Notes: generated from the letters alone by a model not told the origin. A stretch of DNA of 64,000 nucleotides from Bacillus sp. AFS015802 (GCF_002561455.1 NZ_NTUP01000003.1:1-64000), one strand, 5' to 3'. Shown: positions 8,381-17,593, counted from the first letter of the stretch. A program made the numbers and translations.

Positions 8381-9436
8381 GTGACGAGAGCTCAAAGAAA
8401 GCAAGACCATATTAATTATGCTTTATCAACCGGTCAACAGCGAAAGACGGGTTTCGATGAAGTGGCTTTTGTCCACCAAAGCTTACCAAATATAGCAGTA
8501 GATGAGACTCATCTGCAGACTGAAATTGGCGAACTTAAATGGAGTTCGCCAATTTTCATAAATGCTATGACTGGTGGTGGTGGAGAGACCACTTCGAAAA
8601 TCAATGAAGAATTATCGACCCTTTCCAGGGAAACGGGCCTTGCCATTGCTGTAGGATCCCAAATGTCGGCTCTGAAAGACCCTGCTGAACGTAAAACGTA
8701 TGAAATCGTCCGGAAATACAACCCGAATGGTATGGTTTTCGGGAATTTAGGCAGTGAGGCTACGGTCCAGCAGGCAAGGGATGCCGTTGAAATGATCGAG
8801 GCGAACGCCCTGCAAATTCATTTGAATGTGATTCAGGAATTGACCATGCCTGAAGGAGACCGAGACTTCAGGGGGGCTTTGGACAGGATCATGGAGATTG
8901 CTGACGGGATTTCAGTACCTGTCATTGTGAAGGAGACAGGGTTTGGTATCAGTAGTGAGGTTGCTGAATCCTTATCCCACTCAAATATTTCTGCCATCGA
9001 TGCAGGGGGATTTGGCGGGACGAACTTCTCGAAAATCGAAAATCAACGACGAAAACGGATGTTGGATTTTTTTGATGATTGGGGCATCCCAACGGCCATC
9101 TCGATTGCTGAGAGTCATGCTGCGTCCTTGAAGCCTATCCTTGCTTCAGGTGGTATCCAGAACAGTTTAGATATCATTAAGTCCCTCGGCTTAGGGGCTT
9201 CGGCTGTCGGGATGGCCGGCGTCATTCTTAAACAGCTTCTCGAATCGGGTCTTGAGGATACCATTGAAGAAGTGAATCAGATTCATACCGACATACGGTT
9301 TTTGATGAGTGCACTAGGGTGCAGACGGATTGAAGATCTTCATCGCGTACCAATGGTCTTATCTGGCCACGTATATCATTGGCTGGACGTTAGAGGGTTG
9401 AATCCCGGAAGATATAGCACCAGAACGCTTGATTAG
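8381..9436 (+). CDS. fni: Isopentenyl-diphosphate delta-isomerase, type 2
   Basis: FMN- and NAD(P)H-dependent isomerase interconverting IPP and DMAPP for isoprenoid synthesis. The 351-residue TIM-barrel protein shows the MTGGGG flavin-site motif (residues 63-68), the HLNVIQE segment with the conserved Gln152 and Mg-binding Glu153, and the GGFGGTNF phosphate-binding loop. The start is GTG, with GGTGAT upstream and 12 bases from the ypfD stop, so it probably shares the ypfD transcript. Its products feed the prenyl synthase encoded by hepS/hepT further along. Confidence 0.95.
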   Translation: MTRAQRKQDHINYALSTGQQRKTGFDEVAFVHQSLPNIAVDETHLQTEIGELKWSSPIFINAMTGGGGETTSKINEELSTLSRETGLAIAVGSQMSALKDPAERKTYEIVRKYNPNGMVFGNLGSEATVQQARDAVEMIEANALQIHLNVIQELTMPEGDRDFRGALDRIMEIADGISVPVIVKETGFGISSEVAESLSHSNISAIDAGGFGGTNFSKIENQRRKRMLDFFDDWGIPTAISIAESHAASLKPILASGGIQNSLDIIKSLGLGASAVGMAGVILKQLLESGLEDTIEEVNQIHTDIRFLMSALGCRRIEDLHRVPMVLSGHVYHWLDVRGLNPGRYSTRTLD

Positions 9437-9439
9437 TCA

Positions 9440-9480
9440 AAAAAGAACGAATTCTCAGATTTGAGGATTCGTTCTTTTTT
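9440..9480. terminator. Terminator between fni and ypzI
   Basis: AAAGAACGAATTCTCA pairs with TGAGGATTCGTTCTTT (one G-T pair) and has T and A runs on either side, so it can act on both strands. Confidence 0.88.
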
Positions 9481-9514
9481 TGTTGTATGATTTGTGTTTG
9501 ATTGTGAACTAGTG

Positions 9515-9637
9515 TTACTTCTTTCCTTTTTCCGGTCCTTCCACGCTTGTTGCTCCGTTGTAATGCATGCCCTGGTCCCGGTCTGATTCTACTCGTTTGC
9601 TTTGTTTCAGCTTTTTTTCTTGACGGTCTTTACCCAT
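9515..9637 (-). CDS. ypzI: YpzI family protein, 40 aa
   Basis: A very small hydrophilic protein whose sequence (beginning MGKDRQEKKLKQSKRVESD) is clearly the YpzI family found at this position in Bacillus. The product has 40 residues, rich in Lys, Arg and Glu, with no membrane segment. AGGTG precedes the ATG on the minus strand at suitable spacing. It is transcribed away from yphA and convergent with fni. Function is unknown; the conserved position among sporulation genes is the only clue. Confidence 0.88.
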   Translation of the reverse strand: MGKDRQEKKLKQSKRVESDRDQGMHYNGATSVEGPEKGKK

Positions 9638-9688
9638 TCGAAAACACCTCCCTTCTTTATTTTTTCTTTGAAAAGTTTATTCATACAT

Positions 9689-9718
9689 GAATGAGATACA
9701 TAAAGATTTTCCATAATG
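9689..9718 (+). promoter_or_regulatory. SigG/SigF-type promoter for yphA operon
   Basis: GAATG, exactly 18 bases, then CATAATG matches the forespore sigma-factor consensus (G-N-A-T-R, N18, CATNNTA) at all but the last -10 base. It lies 28 bases before the yphA start. Confidence 0.6.
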
Positions 9719-9745
9719 TAGATAATAGGAGGGAGAGATTGTCGG

Positions 9746-10360
9746 GTGGATGGAATTTTATATTTATGGTTGCTCTGGGGGATCTGGATTTATACAACGT
9801 TTCTGTTGAGAAAGTCCCATCCTGATCGTTATCGTTATGCCTTTATGAGTTTGGTGCTCATTTGTGTATTTCCATATGGAATAAAGTTCGGCACTGTGGA
9901 GGTAGCACTGCCGGTTATCGTACTTGCACTCATTTGTATTCTTTACATAAGGAATTTTGCTTTGAGAGAAAAGTTATACATGCTCATCGCTGTTCTCACG
10001 ATGGGAATGCTTTATGCAGGCATTGGATGCCTTTCGATTTATGATCCGGTCCTCATGTTTATGAATCGGGATATCATCATTTCTTTGTCGTTCGTTCTCG
10101 TCAGTATTCTGTTCTATAGTCATTCTTCCCTTTACAGGCTCCGCGTCATCGCGATTCTTGGAAGTAGTGTGGTTGGTGATATTTTTCTGAGTATTCCTTT
10201 GAATAAGATTGGTTTTTCCTATGCCATTGGAAGTCCTGCATACCTGGATATCCTGGCTTTGTCCGTCGGGCTGCTACTTGTCATCAAGATACTGGGAGAA
10301 TTAAATCAGATCGTAAATCTTAAATCACAAACAAATAAGGGGGAAATGAGAAATCTATGA
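9746..10360 (+). CDS. yphA: Membrane protein YphA
   Basis: A 204-residue polytopic membrane protein with about six hydrophobic segments and short charged loops. It belongs to the YphA family of unknown function. The start is GTG, with AGGAGGGAG about ten bases upstream. Its stop overlaps the start of the YIEGIA gene by four bases, so the two are translationally coupled. The forespore-type promoter upstream suggests that the product acts in the developing spore membrane; this is inference. Confidence 0.85.
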   Translation: MDGILYLWLLWGIWIYTTFLLRKSHPDRYRYAFMSLVLICVFPYGIKFGTVEVALPVIVLALICILYIRNFALREKLYMLIAVLTMGMLYAGIGCLSIYDPVLMFMNRDIIISLSFVLVSILFYSHSSLYRLRVIAILGSSVVGDIFLSIPLNKIGFSYAIGSPAYLDILALSVGLLLVIKILGELNQIVNLKSQTNKGEMRNL

Positions 10361-11253
10361 ATGTGTATGTGTATCCGGTGATCTTTGGCGTGGTTGTGGG
10401 GACCTTGACGAGAATTTATATGCTCCGCACAGACTATCGCCAATATCCAACTTATCTGCACGGAAAGATTATCCATATTGCCCTTGGGTTCATTGCGGCA
10501 GGGCTAGGTACCATCGCCATTCCGGCATTGCTTGAGGAGAATTTTACGGCGATTACATTCTTGACCGTTGCGGCCTCACAGTTTCGGGATGTGAGGAATA
10601 TGGAGAGAAACACTTTGACAGAGCTGGATGCTTATGAACTCGTCCCAAGAGGGGCTACATACATTGAGGGGATTGCCGTTGCCTTTGAAAGCCGTAATTA
10701 CTTAGTCATCTTCACCTCTCTTCTTGCCACGATCGCCTACATCGTCATTAATATATATGCGGCTATATTGATCAGCGCGATCTGTATGGTATTGGCTCAT
10801 AAACTGATGGCCGGCGGACGATTAAAGGACATTGTTGACATTGAATATGTGAAGCCGCGTTTTGACGGAGCGGGTTTATATGTTGATAATATTTACATCA
10901 TGAATATAGGTTTGAAAGTAAGGCAGGAGGAGATCTTACGGTATGGGATGGGGTTCATCCTTTCGCCTAAATCCTTCGATGCCAGGTCGACGCTCGCCAA
11001 CCTGGGGCAAAGACAGGCTATTTTACATGATATGTCTACCTCCCTGGGGATCTTTAAAGACTCGGGGACACCTGCATTGACTCCACTTGCCAAGAGAGAT
11101 TTAGATGATGGCAGGATCGGGGTTTTCGTCCTTCCACAGCGTAAGGATGTAGAAAAGGCGATCGCCATCCTTGGGCAGGTTCCGACCCTGGAAAATGCGA
11201 TAAGGATGCCGTCTGAGTCGAAAGCGAATCAGAAGGGGAGTAAATTGAAATGA
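10357..11253 (+). CDS. yphB: YIEGIA family spore membrane protein (YphB)
   Basis: Member of the YIEGIA domain family, named for the motif YIEGIA that is visible here (about residues 99-104, in GATYIEGIAVAFE). The 298-residue protein has hydrophobic segments in its first half (about residues 5-20, 35-65, 110-150) and a soluble C-terminal part. The B. subtilis counterpart is linked to spore formation. It overlaps yphA by four bases and the next small gene by four bases, forming a tight three-gene unit. Biochemical function is unknown. Confidence 0.88.
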   Translation: MNVYVYPVIFGVVVGTLTRIYMLRTDYRQYPTYLHGKIIHIALGFIAAGLGTIAIPALLEENFTAITFLTVAASQFRDVRNMERNTLTELDAYELVPRGATYIEGIAVAFESRNYLVIFTSLLATIAYIVINIYAAILISAICMVLAHKLMAGGRLKDIVDIEYVKPRFDGAGLYVDNIYIMNIGLKVRQEEILRYGMGFILSPKSFDARSTLANLGQRQAILHDMSTSLGIFKDSGTPALTPLAKRDLDDGRIGVFVLPQRKDVEKAIAILGQVPTLENAIRMPSESKANQKGSKLK

Positions 11254-11441
11254 GTACAACCATACAAAAATTCATCCTTGCAACGGTGACGACCACACCT
11301 GAAAAAGTACCGGCTGGAACAAGCGTCTTTTATTGTAAAACAGATGAAGAATTACAAAAAATATGTGCGAACCTGGAGGCAATTCTTGATGGGATTGCCC
11401 ACGAAATCGATGATGGACTTTTCATCATTGTAAAACACTGA
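11250..11441 (+). CDS. Small capping-complex subunit for YIEGIA protein
   Basis: A 63-residue soluble protein directly overlapping the YIEGIA gene by ATGA. Sequence and position match the family annotated as the capping complex subunit for YIEGIA. It looks like a compact alpha/beta fold (IQKFILATV, then SVFYC, and the C-terminal GLFIIVKH strand). The overlap implies stoichiometric co-production with the membrane protein. The name comes from family recall and the role has not been tested here. Confidence 0.8.
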   Translation: MSTTIQKFILATVTTTPEKVPAGTSVFYCKTDEELQKICANLEAILDGIAHEIDDGLFIIVKH

Positions 11442-11484
11442 TTGCCAGTTGATTCGTTTATTGATAAAATAGTAAAGTTAGGGG

Positions 11485-11521
11485 GGACTGTCCCATAAGG
11501 AAATACCTTAAGGGCCAGTCC
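11485..11521 (+). terminator. Hairpin upstream of der, weak terminator or leader structure
   Basis: GGACTG-t-CCC-a-TAAGG pairs with CCTTA-a-GGG-c-CAGTCC. The stem is strong, but the following bases (CTTCTTATG) make a poor U tract, so it may be a leader structure of der rather than an efficient terminator. Confidence 0.5.
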
Positions 11522-11608
11522 TTCTTATGCATAGCTCAGGTTAGATTGAAAGGCTTAAAAAGAGGAAATGTAAGAACAGGACAACTTCTTACAGAAAGGG
11601 TGAATAAT

Positions 11609-12919
11609 GTGACTAAACCAGTAGTAGCAATCGTAGGGCGTCCGAACGTCGGAAAGTCCACGATCTTTAATAGAATTGTTGGAGAAAGAATATCCATAGT
11701 TGAAGATGTACCTGGTGTAACAAGAGACCGTATATATAGTTCTGCAGAGTGGCTGACGCATGAATTCAATATCATCGACACAGGGGGGATCGAACTTGGG
11801 AACGAACCCTTCCTGGACCAGATCAGACAACAGGCTGAAATTGCGATAGATGAAGCCGATGTCATCGTCTTCTTGACAAATGGCCGTGAAGGCGTCACAG
11901 CGGCTGATGAAATCGTCGCCAAGATTCTTTATCGTTCCAAGAAACCGGTCGTTCTCGGCATTAATAAGATCGATAACCCGGAAATGAGAGAAATGATTTA
12001 TGATTTCTATTCATTGGGATTTGGCGAGCCGTTTCCGATTTCGGGTTCACATGGACTTGGTTTGGGGGATCTTCTCGACGAGGTCGTCAAGAACTTCAAA
12101 CATGAAGAGGAAGAGGAATATGCCGAAGATGTGATCAAATTTTCTTTGATCGGTCGCCCGAACGTAGGAAAATCGTCTCTGGTAAATGCTTTGTTAGGGG
12201 AAGACCGAGTCATCGTCAGTAATGTAGCTGGGACGACAAGGGACGCAATCGACTCCACTTACACGTATGATGGACAGGACTATGTCATCATTGACACAGC
12301 CGGTATGAGGAAAAAAGGGAAAGTGTACGAAACGACTGAAAAATATAGTGTGCTTAGAGCCCTCAGAGCCATTGAGCGTTCAGATGTCGTCCTTTCCGTC
12401 ATTGACGGTGAAGAGGGTATCATTGAGCAGGATAAGAAGATCGCGGGATATGCCCACGATGCCGGCCGTGCTGTGGTGATTGTCGTGAATAAGTGGGATG
12501 CCGTGGATAAAGATGAGAAGACCATGAACAAATGGGAAAAGAATATCCGCGAACATTTTCAATTCCTTGACTATGCTCCGATTGTTTTCCTATCCGCAAA
12601 AACAAAGAAACGCATTCATACACTGCTTCCGATCATCAATACGGCAAGTGAAAACCATGCCATGCGTGTTCAATCCAGCGTGTTGAACGAGGTGGTCATG
12701 GATGCGGTTGCAATGAATCCCACACCGACGGATAATGGTAAGAGACTCCGGATTTACTACGCGACACAAGTGGCTGTCAAGCCTCCTACTTTCGTCGTGT
12801 TCGTAAATGACCCTGAATTGATGCACTTCTCTTACGAACGATTCTTGGAGAATAGAATTCGTGATGCATTTGGATTTGAAGGAACCCCTATTCGTATTAT
12901 TGCCCGTGCTAGAAAATAA
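11609..12919 (+). CDS. der: Ribosome biogenesis GTPase Der (EngA)
   Basis: Essential tandem GTPase acting in 50S ribosomal subunit maturation. Two G domains are visible, each with GRPNVGKS (residues 10-17 and 182-189), each followed by DTG/DTA G3 motifs and NKID/NKWD G4 motifs, then a C-terminal KH-like domain. Starting at the GTG at 11609, preceded by AAAGGGTGA, gives 436 residues, identical in length to B. subtilis Der. The frame is open further upstream, but that part has no ribosome-binding site. gpsA follows after 17 bases. Confidence 0.97.
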   Translation: MTKPVVAIVGRPNVGKSTIFNRIVGERISIVEDVPGVTRDRIYSSAEWLTHEFNIIDTGGIELGNEPFLDQIRQQAEIAIDEADVIVFLTNGREGVTAADEIVAKILYRSKKPVVLGINKIDNPEMREMIYDFYSLGFGEPFPISGSHGLGLGDLLDEVVKNFKHEEEEEYAEDVIKFSLIGRPNVGKSSLVNALLGEDRVIVSNVAGTTRDAIDSTYTYDGQDYVIIDTAGMRKKGKVYETTEKYSVLRALRAIERSDVVLSVIDGEEGIIEQDKKIAGYAHDAGRAVVIVVNKWDAVDKDEKTMNKWEKNIREHFQFLDYAPIVFLSAKTKKRIHTLLPIINTASENHAMRVQSSVLNEVVMDAVAMNPTPTDNGKRLRIYYATQVAVKPPTFVVFVNDPELMHFSYERFLENRIRDAFGFEGTPIRIIARARK

Positions 12920-12936
12920 TAAGGTGGGTGTAAAAA

Positions 12937-13983
12937 ATGAAAAGTTCAAAAAACGTAACGGTAGTTGGTGCAGGCAGCTGGGGTACGGCTCTTGCGATGG
13001 TGCTTGCTGATAATGGTTTGGAAGTCAGGCTTTGGGGCCACAAGAAAGAACAAATCGATGAAATCAACTCTAAGCATACCAATCAAAAGTATTTGAAAGA
13101 GATCGAGCTCCCTGAAACCATCATAGGGTATCACGACCTTGGTGAGTCTTTGGATGGCGTTGAAACGATTATTCTGGCTGTCCCTACGAAAGCAATCCGC
13201 GGGGTCCTGGGACAAATCCAGGAGGTGCAGCGGGCACCCTTGACCGTTGTTCATGTGAGTAAGGGAATCGAACCAGATTCCCTCCTCAGGATTTCTGAAA
13301 TGATCGAAGATGAAATGTCACCTGAGAATTTACATACAGTAGTGGTGCTGTCAGGACCGAGTCACGCCGAAGAAGTGAGCTTAAGGCACCCTACGACTGT
13401 AACCGTTTCTTCCAAGGATATGAAAGCGGCAGAAGAGGTTCAGGATCTGTTCATGAACATGAATTTCCGTGTATATACAAACCCTGATATGCTAGGTGTT
13501 GAAATCGGCGGGGCACTGAAGAATATCATCGCCCTTGCTGCAGGGATTACAGACGGTTTGGGGTATGGAGATAATGCTAAAGCGGCTCTTATCACGCGTG
13601 GGCTTGCCGAAATCGCCCGATTGGGAACCAAGATGGGGGCCAATCCGTTAACGTTTTCAGGCTTGACGGGTATCGGTGACCTCATCGTGACGTGTACAAG
13701 TGTCCATTCAAGAAACTGGAGAGCCGGGAACATGCTCGGTAAGGGTCATAACCTTGATGAGGTTCTGGCCAACATGGGTATGGTAGTGGAAGGGGTACGC
13801 ACGACGAAAGCGGCCCACCAGCTGGCTGAGAAGTATGAAGTAAATATGCCGATTACGGATGCCCTTTACGATGTTCTTTTTAATAAAGTAGAAGCGAAAG
13901 AAGCGGTTGACCATTTAATGGGTCGTGTGAAAACGAATGAAATGGAAGACCTTGTGAATATACTTGGAGAACGTTTGACCTGA
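12937..13983 (+). CDS. gpsA: NAD(P)-dependent glycerol-3-phosphate dehydrogenase
   Basis: Reduces dihydroxyacetone phosphate to sn-glycerol-3-phosphate, the backbone for phospholipids and teichoic acids. The nucleotide-binding GAGSWGTA motif is at residues 11-18; the conserved GGALKN (catalytic Lys region) and the GLAGIGDL-like segment (here [13 protein letters not shown]) are intact. The length of 348 residues is usual. AAGGTGGG precedes the ATG. It is in an operon with der, as in B. subtilis, and ends at the hairpin near 14130. Confidence 0.96.
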   Translation: MKSSKNVTVVGAGSWGTALAMVLADNGLEVRLWGHKKEQIDEINSKHTNQKYLKEIELPETIIGYHDLGESLDGVETIILAVPTKAIRGVLGQIQEVQRAPLTVVHVSKGIEPDSLLRISEMIEDEMSPENLHTVVVLSGPSHAEEVSLRHPTTVTVSSKDMKAAEEVQDLFMNMNFRVYTNPDMLGVEIGGALKNIIALAAGITDGLGYGDNAKAALITRGLAEIARLGTKMGANPLTFSGLTGIGDLIVTCTSVHSRNWRAGNMLGKGHNLDEVLANMGMVVEGVRTTKAAHQLAEKYEVNMPITDALYDVLFNKVEAKEAVDHLMGRVKTNEMEDLVNILGERLT

Positions 13984-14129
13984 TCCTGAATCGTAAATGG
14001 GAATTTTTGATAAAAGCAGAATTAATCCTCAATTTATAGGCATTCGAGGATGCGAACACTGCTCCTCCTGCATACACTGTCATGAATATATACAGCTTTG
14101 CCTATGGATGGGTAGGTCTCCTTTTTTAG

Positions 14130-14185
14130 AGCTGCTCGAGTATTTCGACGTCTCGGATGTTGAAATACTTGAGTGGCTTTTTTTG
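14130..14185 (+). terminator. Terminator of der-gpsA
   Basis: AGCTGCTCGAGTATTTC pairs with GAAATACTTGAGTGGCT (two G-T pairs) around a 15-base loop and is followed by seven T residues. The 328-base gap from gpsA to yphE holds nothing else I can support. Confidence 0.85.
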
Positions 14186-14311
14186 ATTTTTCACTGGAAG
14201 AGGGAAAAAAACCTCCCTGCCGTTTATAACAGATTCTTGAACAACCAATCTTTTCTATTCTTTCGTGAAAATCTTATGATATAATACATTCGATAACAGG
14301 AGGGATGTACT

Positions 14312-14509
14312 TTGGATTCAATGATGAAGATGTGGATTTCGTTTGCTTCAATGGGATTCATGTTTTTTGCCATATTGACGATTTATTTCAGCAGGTATAA
14401 GATTAAGCAGAAATTCCTGCGTTTTGTCACAGCTTTCTTGGCATACATAATGATGATTGCTGGTGGACTCATGATGATTTATATAGTATTAAGCGGACCG
14501 ACCAATTAG
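14312..14509 (+). CDS. yphE: Small membrane protein YphE (DUF2768)
   Basis: A 65-residue protein with two hydrophobic segments (about residues 7-25 and 37-60) separated by a basic loop. It is the DUF2768 family member found between gpsA and yphF in Bacillus. The start is TTG, chosen because GGAGGG lies just upstream. A TATAAT hexamer at 14280 may belong to its promoter. Function unknown; sporulation is suggested only by neighbours. Confidence 0.85.
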   Translation: MDSMMKMWISFASMGFMFFAILTIYFSRYKIKQKFLRFVTAFLAYIMMIAGGLMMIYIVLSGPTN

Positions 14510-14538
14510 GATCCGCCCGATTGAAAGGACGTTTTAGA

Positions 14539-15249
14539 TTGAAGCGCATAAGTGTAACAGCATTTCTTCTTATAGTTACGATGAGTATTCTTTCCGGTTG
14601 CATGTATCCGAAGGAAGAGTTGAGCCAAAATCAGATCCCTTATGAAACCCAGGTGAAGGCTGTACAAGAGGCAGTGGAAACCTATCAGAAGGACAACAGC
14701 GGACTGCTGCCAATTAAGACACGGGACCAGGATACCCCCATTTATCAGAAATATCCGATTGATTTCAGAAAATTGTCCCCCAGATACTTACCCGAAATCC
14801 CGGGCAATGCCTTTGAAAATGGCGGGATCTTTCAATATGTCCTGGTGAATGTGGAAGAAAAGCCCGAAGTCAAGATATTCGATCTTCGATTGGCTGAACA
14901 AATCAGGGAATTGAAGATCAGGATTCAAGCTCAAGATTATCCTCCGTTTAAAAAGGAAGTAGCAAACAATGTCTATACGCTGAACTATAAGGAGCTTGGC
15001 TATGATGATGAAGTCTATGTGAACAGCCCTTACTCCAATAAAAATCTTCCCCTCGTCATTAATGGGGACGGTGACATTTTTGTGGACTACTCAATGGACT
15101 TATATGAAACACTTACATCCAGTGATAAAGAATTTAAAAAAGGTGAAGATATCAGGGAAATACTTGTGAAGGACACATTTTTTGTTCCTGCGTATTCTTT
15201 GCCATATACGGTCGATGAAAATAACGAACCTGTCTTTATGACAAAATAG
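14539..15249 (+). CDS. yphF: Lipoprotein YphF
   Basis: A secreted lipoprotein of unknown function. From the TTG at 14539 the protein begins with a short signal peptide ending in the lipobox LSGC (Cys21 lipidated); the frame is open from a TTG at 14521, but that lacks a ribosome-binding site while AAAGGACG serves 14539. The mature part of about 216 residues is hydrophilic with no recognised catalytic motif. It follows yphE by 29 bases and precedes spoIVA, as in B. subtilis. Confidence 0.87.
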   Translation: MKRISVTAFLLIVTMSILSGCMYPKEELSQNQIPYETQVKAVQEAVETYQKDNSGLLPIKTRDQDTPIYQKYPIDFRKLSPRYLPEIPGNAFENGGIFQYVLVNVEEKPEVKIFDLRLAEQIRELKIRIQAQDYPPFKKEVANNVYTLNYKELGYDDEVYVNSPYSNKNLPLVINGDGDIFVDYSMDLYETLTSSDKEFKKGEDIREILVKDTFFVPAYSLPYTVDENNEPVFMTK

Positions 15250-15251
15250 GC

Positions 15252-15298
15252 ATAACCCTTTTCTTGCAAAATATATTGTAAGGGAAGGGTTATTATTT
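15252..15298 (+). terminator. Terminator of yphE-yphF
   Basis: ATAACCCTT-containing arm pairs with AAGGGTTAT and extends through CTTGCAA/TTGTAAG, followed by a T-rich run. Confidence 0.85.
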
Positions 15299-15409
15299 TT
15301 ATGTCATCCTTTATAGGGTTATTTCATCAAAACAAATGATCATAAATGCTTAAGACATAATAAATTTTTCACTTTTAATCATAAGGGGGGAAAAAAAGCA
15401 TATTAATAG

Positions 15410-15439
15410 TCATAAGTCATTGGGACAACATCATAACTA
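15410..15439 (+). promoter_or_regulatory. Candidate SigE promoter of spoIVA
   Basis: TCATAAG, 15 bases, CATAACTA resembles the mother-cell SigE consensus (KMATATT, N14-15, CATACANT). It is located 65 bases before spoIVA, a gene known to be SigE-dependent in B. subtilis. Confidence 0.5.
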
Positions 15440-15503
15440 TAGAATGTGAGACACAGAATACACGGATGAAACATCCCTGGAATATAAGATGGGAGGGAAT
15501 CTC

Positions 15504-16982
15504 TTGGAAAGAGTCGATCTATTTAAAGACATTGCCGAAAGAACAGGCGGAGATATCTATTTAGGTGTGGTAGGAGCAGTTAGAACAGGAAAATCAACAT
15601 TCATCAAGAAGTTCATGGAACTTGTCGTCCTTCCTAACATCGCAAGTGAATCAGAACGTGCAAGGGCGCAGGATGAGCTGCCTCAAAGTGCGGCAGGCAG
15701 GACCATCATGACGACTGAACCGAAATTTGTTCCGAATCAAGCCATCTCCGTTCACGTCGATGAAGGTCTCGAAGTGAATATTAGATTGGTAGATTGTGTG
15801 GGATATACGGTCCCGGGTGCCAAGGGATATGAGGATGAAAATGGGCCCAGGATGATCAATACACCATGGTATGAAGAGCCTATCCCGTTCCATGAAGCAG
15901 CCGAGATCGGCACGCGGAAAGTGATTCAGGAACACTCCACGATCGGAGTGGTTGTCACGACGGACGGCTCTATCGGGGAAATCGGCAGGGGGGACTACAT
16001 TGAGGCGGAAGAACGGGTCATCGAGGAACTGAAAGAAGTAGGTAAGCCATTTATCATGGTCATCAACTCGGCAAGGCCTCATGCCCCTGAGACGGAAGAC
16101 CTGAGAGTGAAGCTTCAAGATAAGTATGATATCCCGGTACTCGCCATGAGTGTGGAGAGCATGAGGGATTCGGATGTTCTCAATGTTCTGAGAGAAGCAT
16201 TATTTGAATTCCCGGTACTTGAAGTGAATGTCAATCTTCCTAGCTGGGTAATGGTACTGAAAGAAGAGCATTGGTTAAGACAGAACTATCAGGAAGCTGT
16301 GAAAGAAACAGTGAAGGATATTAAGCGCCTCCGGGATGTGGACCGGGTTGTCCATTATTTCAGTGAGTTTGATCATATCGAACGTGCAGGGCTTGCCGGT
16401 ATCGACATGGGTCAGGGGATAGCTGAAATCGACCTGTACGCTCCTGATGAACTGTATGATGAAGTCCTGAAAGAGATTGTAGGGGTGGAAATCCGCGGGA
16501 AAGATCATCTCCTGGAATTGATGCAGGATTTCGCTCATGCAAAAGCCGAATATGATCAAATCTCCGATGCCCTCAGAATGGTGAAGCAGACAGGATATGG
16601 CATCGCTGCCCCATCATTGAATGATATGAGCCTGGATGAACCTGAAATCATCAGACAGGGCGCAAGATTCGGCGTCAGCCTGAAAGCAGTGGCTCCATCG
16701 ATACACATGATCAAAGTGGATGTACAGTCAAAGTTCGAACCGATCATCGGTACAGAAAAACAGAGCGAAGAACTGGTGCGCTACTTAATGCAGGATTTCG
16801 AAGATGACCCGCTGTCCATATGGAACTCCGATATTTTCGGGAGAAGCTTAAGTTCCATCGTCAGAGAGGGGATACAGGCGAAACTATCCTTAATGCCAGA
16901 GAATGCACGGTATAAGCTTAAGGATACGTTGGAAAGAATCATTAACGAAGGCTCCGGTGGTTTGATCGCCATTATTTTATAA
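15504..16982 (+). CDS. spoIVA: Spore coat morphogenetic ATPase SpoIVA
   Basis: Basement-layer protein of the spore coat; it hydrolyses ATP to polymerise irreversibly on the forespore surface, anchored by SpoVM. The Walker A motif GAVRTGKST is at residues 24-32, and the N-terminal GTPase-like domain, middle domain and highly conserved C-terminal polymerisation region (ending EGSGGLIAIIL) are all present. Starting at the TTG at 15504, preceded by GGGAGGGAA, gives 492 residues, the same as B. subtilis. The ATG at 15489 overlaps that ribosome-binding site and is not the start. Confidence 0.98.
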   Translation: MERVDLFKDIAERTGGDIYLGVVGAVRTGKSTFIKKFMELVVLPNIASESERARAQDELPQSAAGRTIMTTEPKFVPNQAISVHVDEGLEVNIRLVDCVGYTVPGAKGYEDENGPRMINTPWYEEPIPFHEAAEIGTRKVIQEHSTIGVVVTTDGSIGEIGRGDYIEAEERVIEELKEVGKPFIMVINSARPHAPETEDLRVKLQDKYDIPVLAMSVESMRDSDVLNVLREALFEFPVLEVNVNLPSWVMVLKEEHWLRQNYQEAVKETVKDIKRLRDVDRVVHYFSEFDHIERAGLAGIDMGQGIAEIDLYAPDELYDEVLKEIVGVEIRGKDHLLELMQDFAHAKAEYDQISDALRMVKQTGYGIAAPSLNDMSLDEPEIIRQGARFGVSLKAVAPSIHMIKVDVQSKFEPIIGTEKQSEELVRYLMQDFEDDPLSIWNSDIFGRSLSSIVREGIQAKLSLMPENARYKLKDTLERIINEGSGGLIAIIL

Positions 16983-16991
16983 GTATCTTTT

Positions 16992-17017
16992 GACCTTCTT
17001 AGGAGGGTCTTTTTTTA
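16992..17017 (+). terminator. spoIVA terminator
   Basis: GACCTTC-TTAG-GAGGGTC followed by a run of seven or eight T residues, just downstream of the spoIVA stop. Confidence 0.88.
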
Positions 17018-17593
17018 TTTGGCTTCTTTGAAATGGTTTTATTTTTTTTAGCTCTGGATGGTAGATGGAAGAAGCTTGCACTTTGTATATTTATGAATTT
17101 TAAGTGGGGAAGATAAAAGCAAGGAAACGAACGGATAAGCTATGAACCGTTGATATATATAGGTTCATGAGGTGGAAACTTCAAGGGATATCCATTCTGG
17201 AAGATATGCATACAGGATGAAAAAGTGGTGTCGATGTTTAAGGGATTCCAAGGTTGGGAAGTAAGATAGAGTAGCTTGCAGGTGAGGGTAGAAGTTGCAG
17301 TCAACAAGAAGAAGTGATAAGTTGAATAGAGCGCAGGGATAAAGGGATCTGAGGGGAGTCTATTACATTTGTGTTTCAAATAAGAAAAGATTCCCATTAT
17401 TTCTTGATTTGTTCTTGCTAAGGTCAATCTATTGTGATAATCTTTTAACAGAATTGTTGTTGAATATTGATTCATCAACGTTTTCAAGCGTTTTTTCTAT
17501 ACTTCATGTATAGAATTCGCTAAAGTTGTTTACTAATGATATTAAAGAAAATGAATCATGACTGAGACATTTCCTTGGGAGGAGGTGAATGGC
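17018..17593. other. Long AT-rich upstream region of hbs without supported gene
   Basis: About 575 bases separate spoIVA from hbs. A minus-strand frame (17140-17487) has no ribosome-binding site or family resemblance and is not called. A TGTGATAAT extended -10-like element lies at 17433-17441. The stretch likely holds the multiple promoters known for hbs in Bacillus, but I cannot place them firmly. Confidence 0.5.
17495..17515. repeat. Perfect dyad in hbs upstream region
   Basis: TTCTATAC-TTCAT-GTATAGAA, eight-base arms with a five-base spacer, about 80 bases before hbs. It could be an operator or an RNA hairpin; nothing in the sequence decides which. Confidence 0.5.

Noticed and set aside
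13880-14083. 67-codon minus-strand frame overlapping the gpsA 3' end
   Set aside because: Overlaps a conserved gene, no family resemblance, no supported start.
13997-14284. 95-codon Cys-rich frame after gpsA (with CxxCxxCxxC-like text)
   Set aside because: No ribosome-binding site, it reads through the strong gpsA terminator, and frames on the other strand are equally open. Treated as non-coding.
17140-17487. 115-codon minus-strand frame upstream of hbs
   Set aside because: No ribosome-binding site, AT-driven composition and no recognisable domain; more likely promoter/leader DNA.
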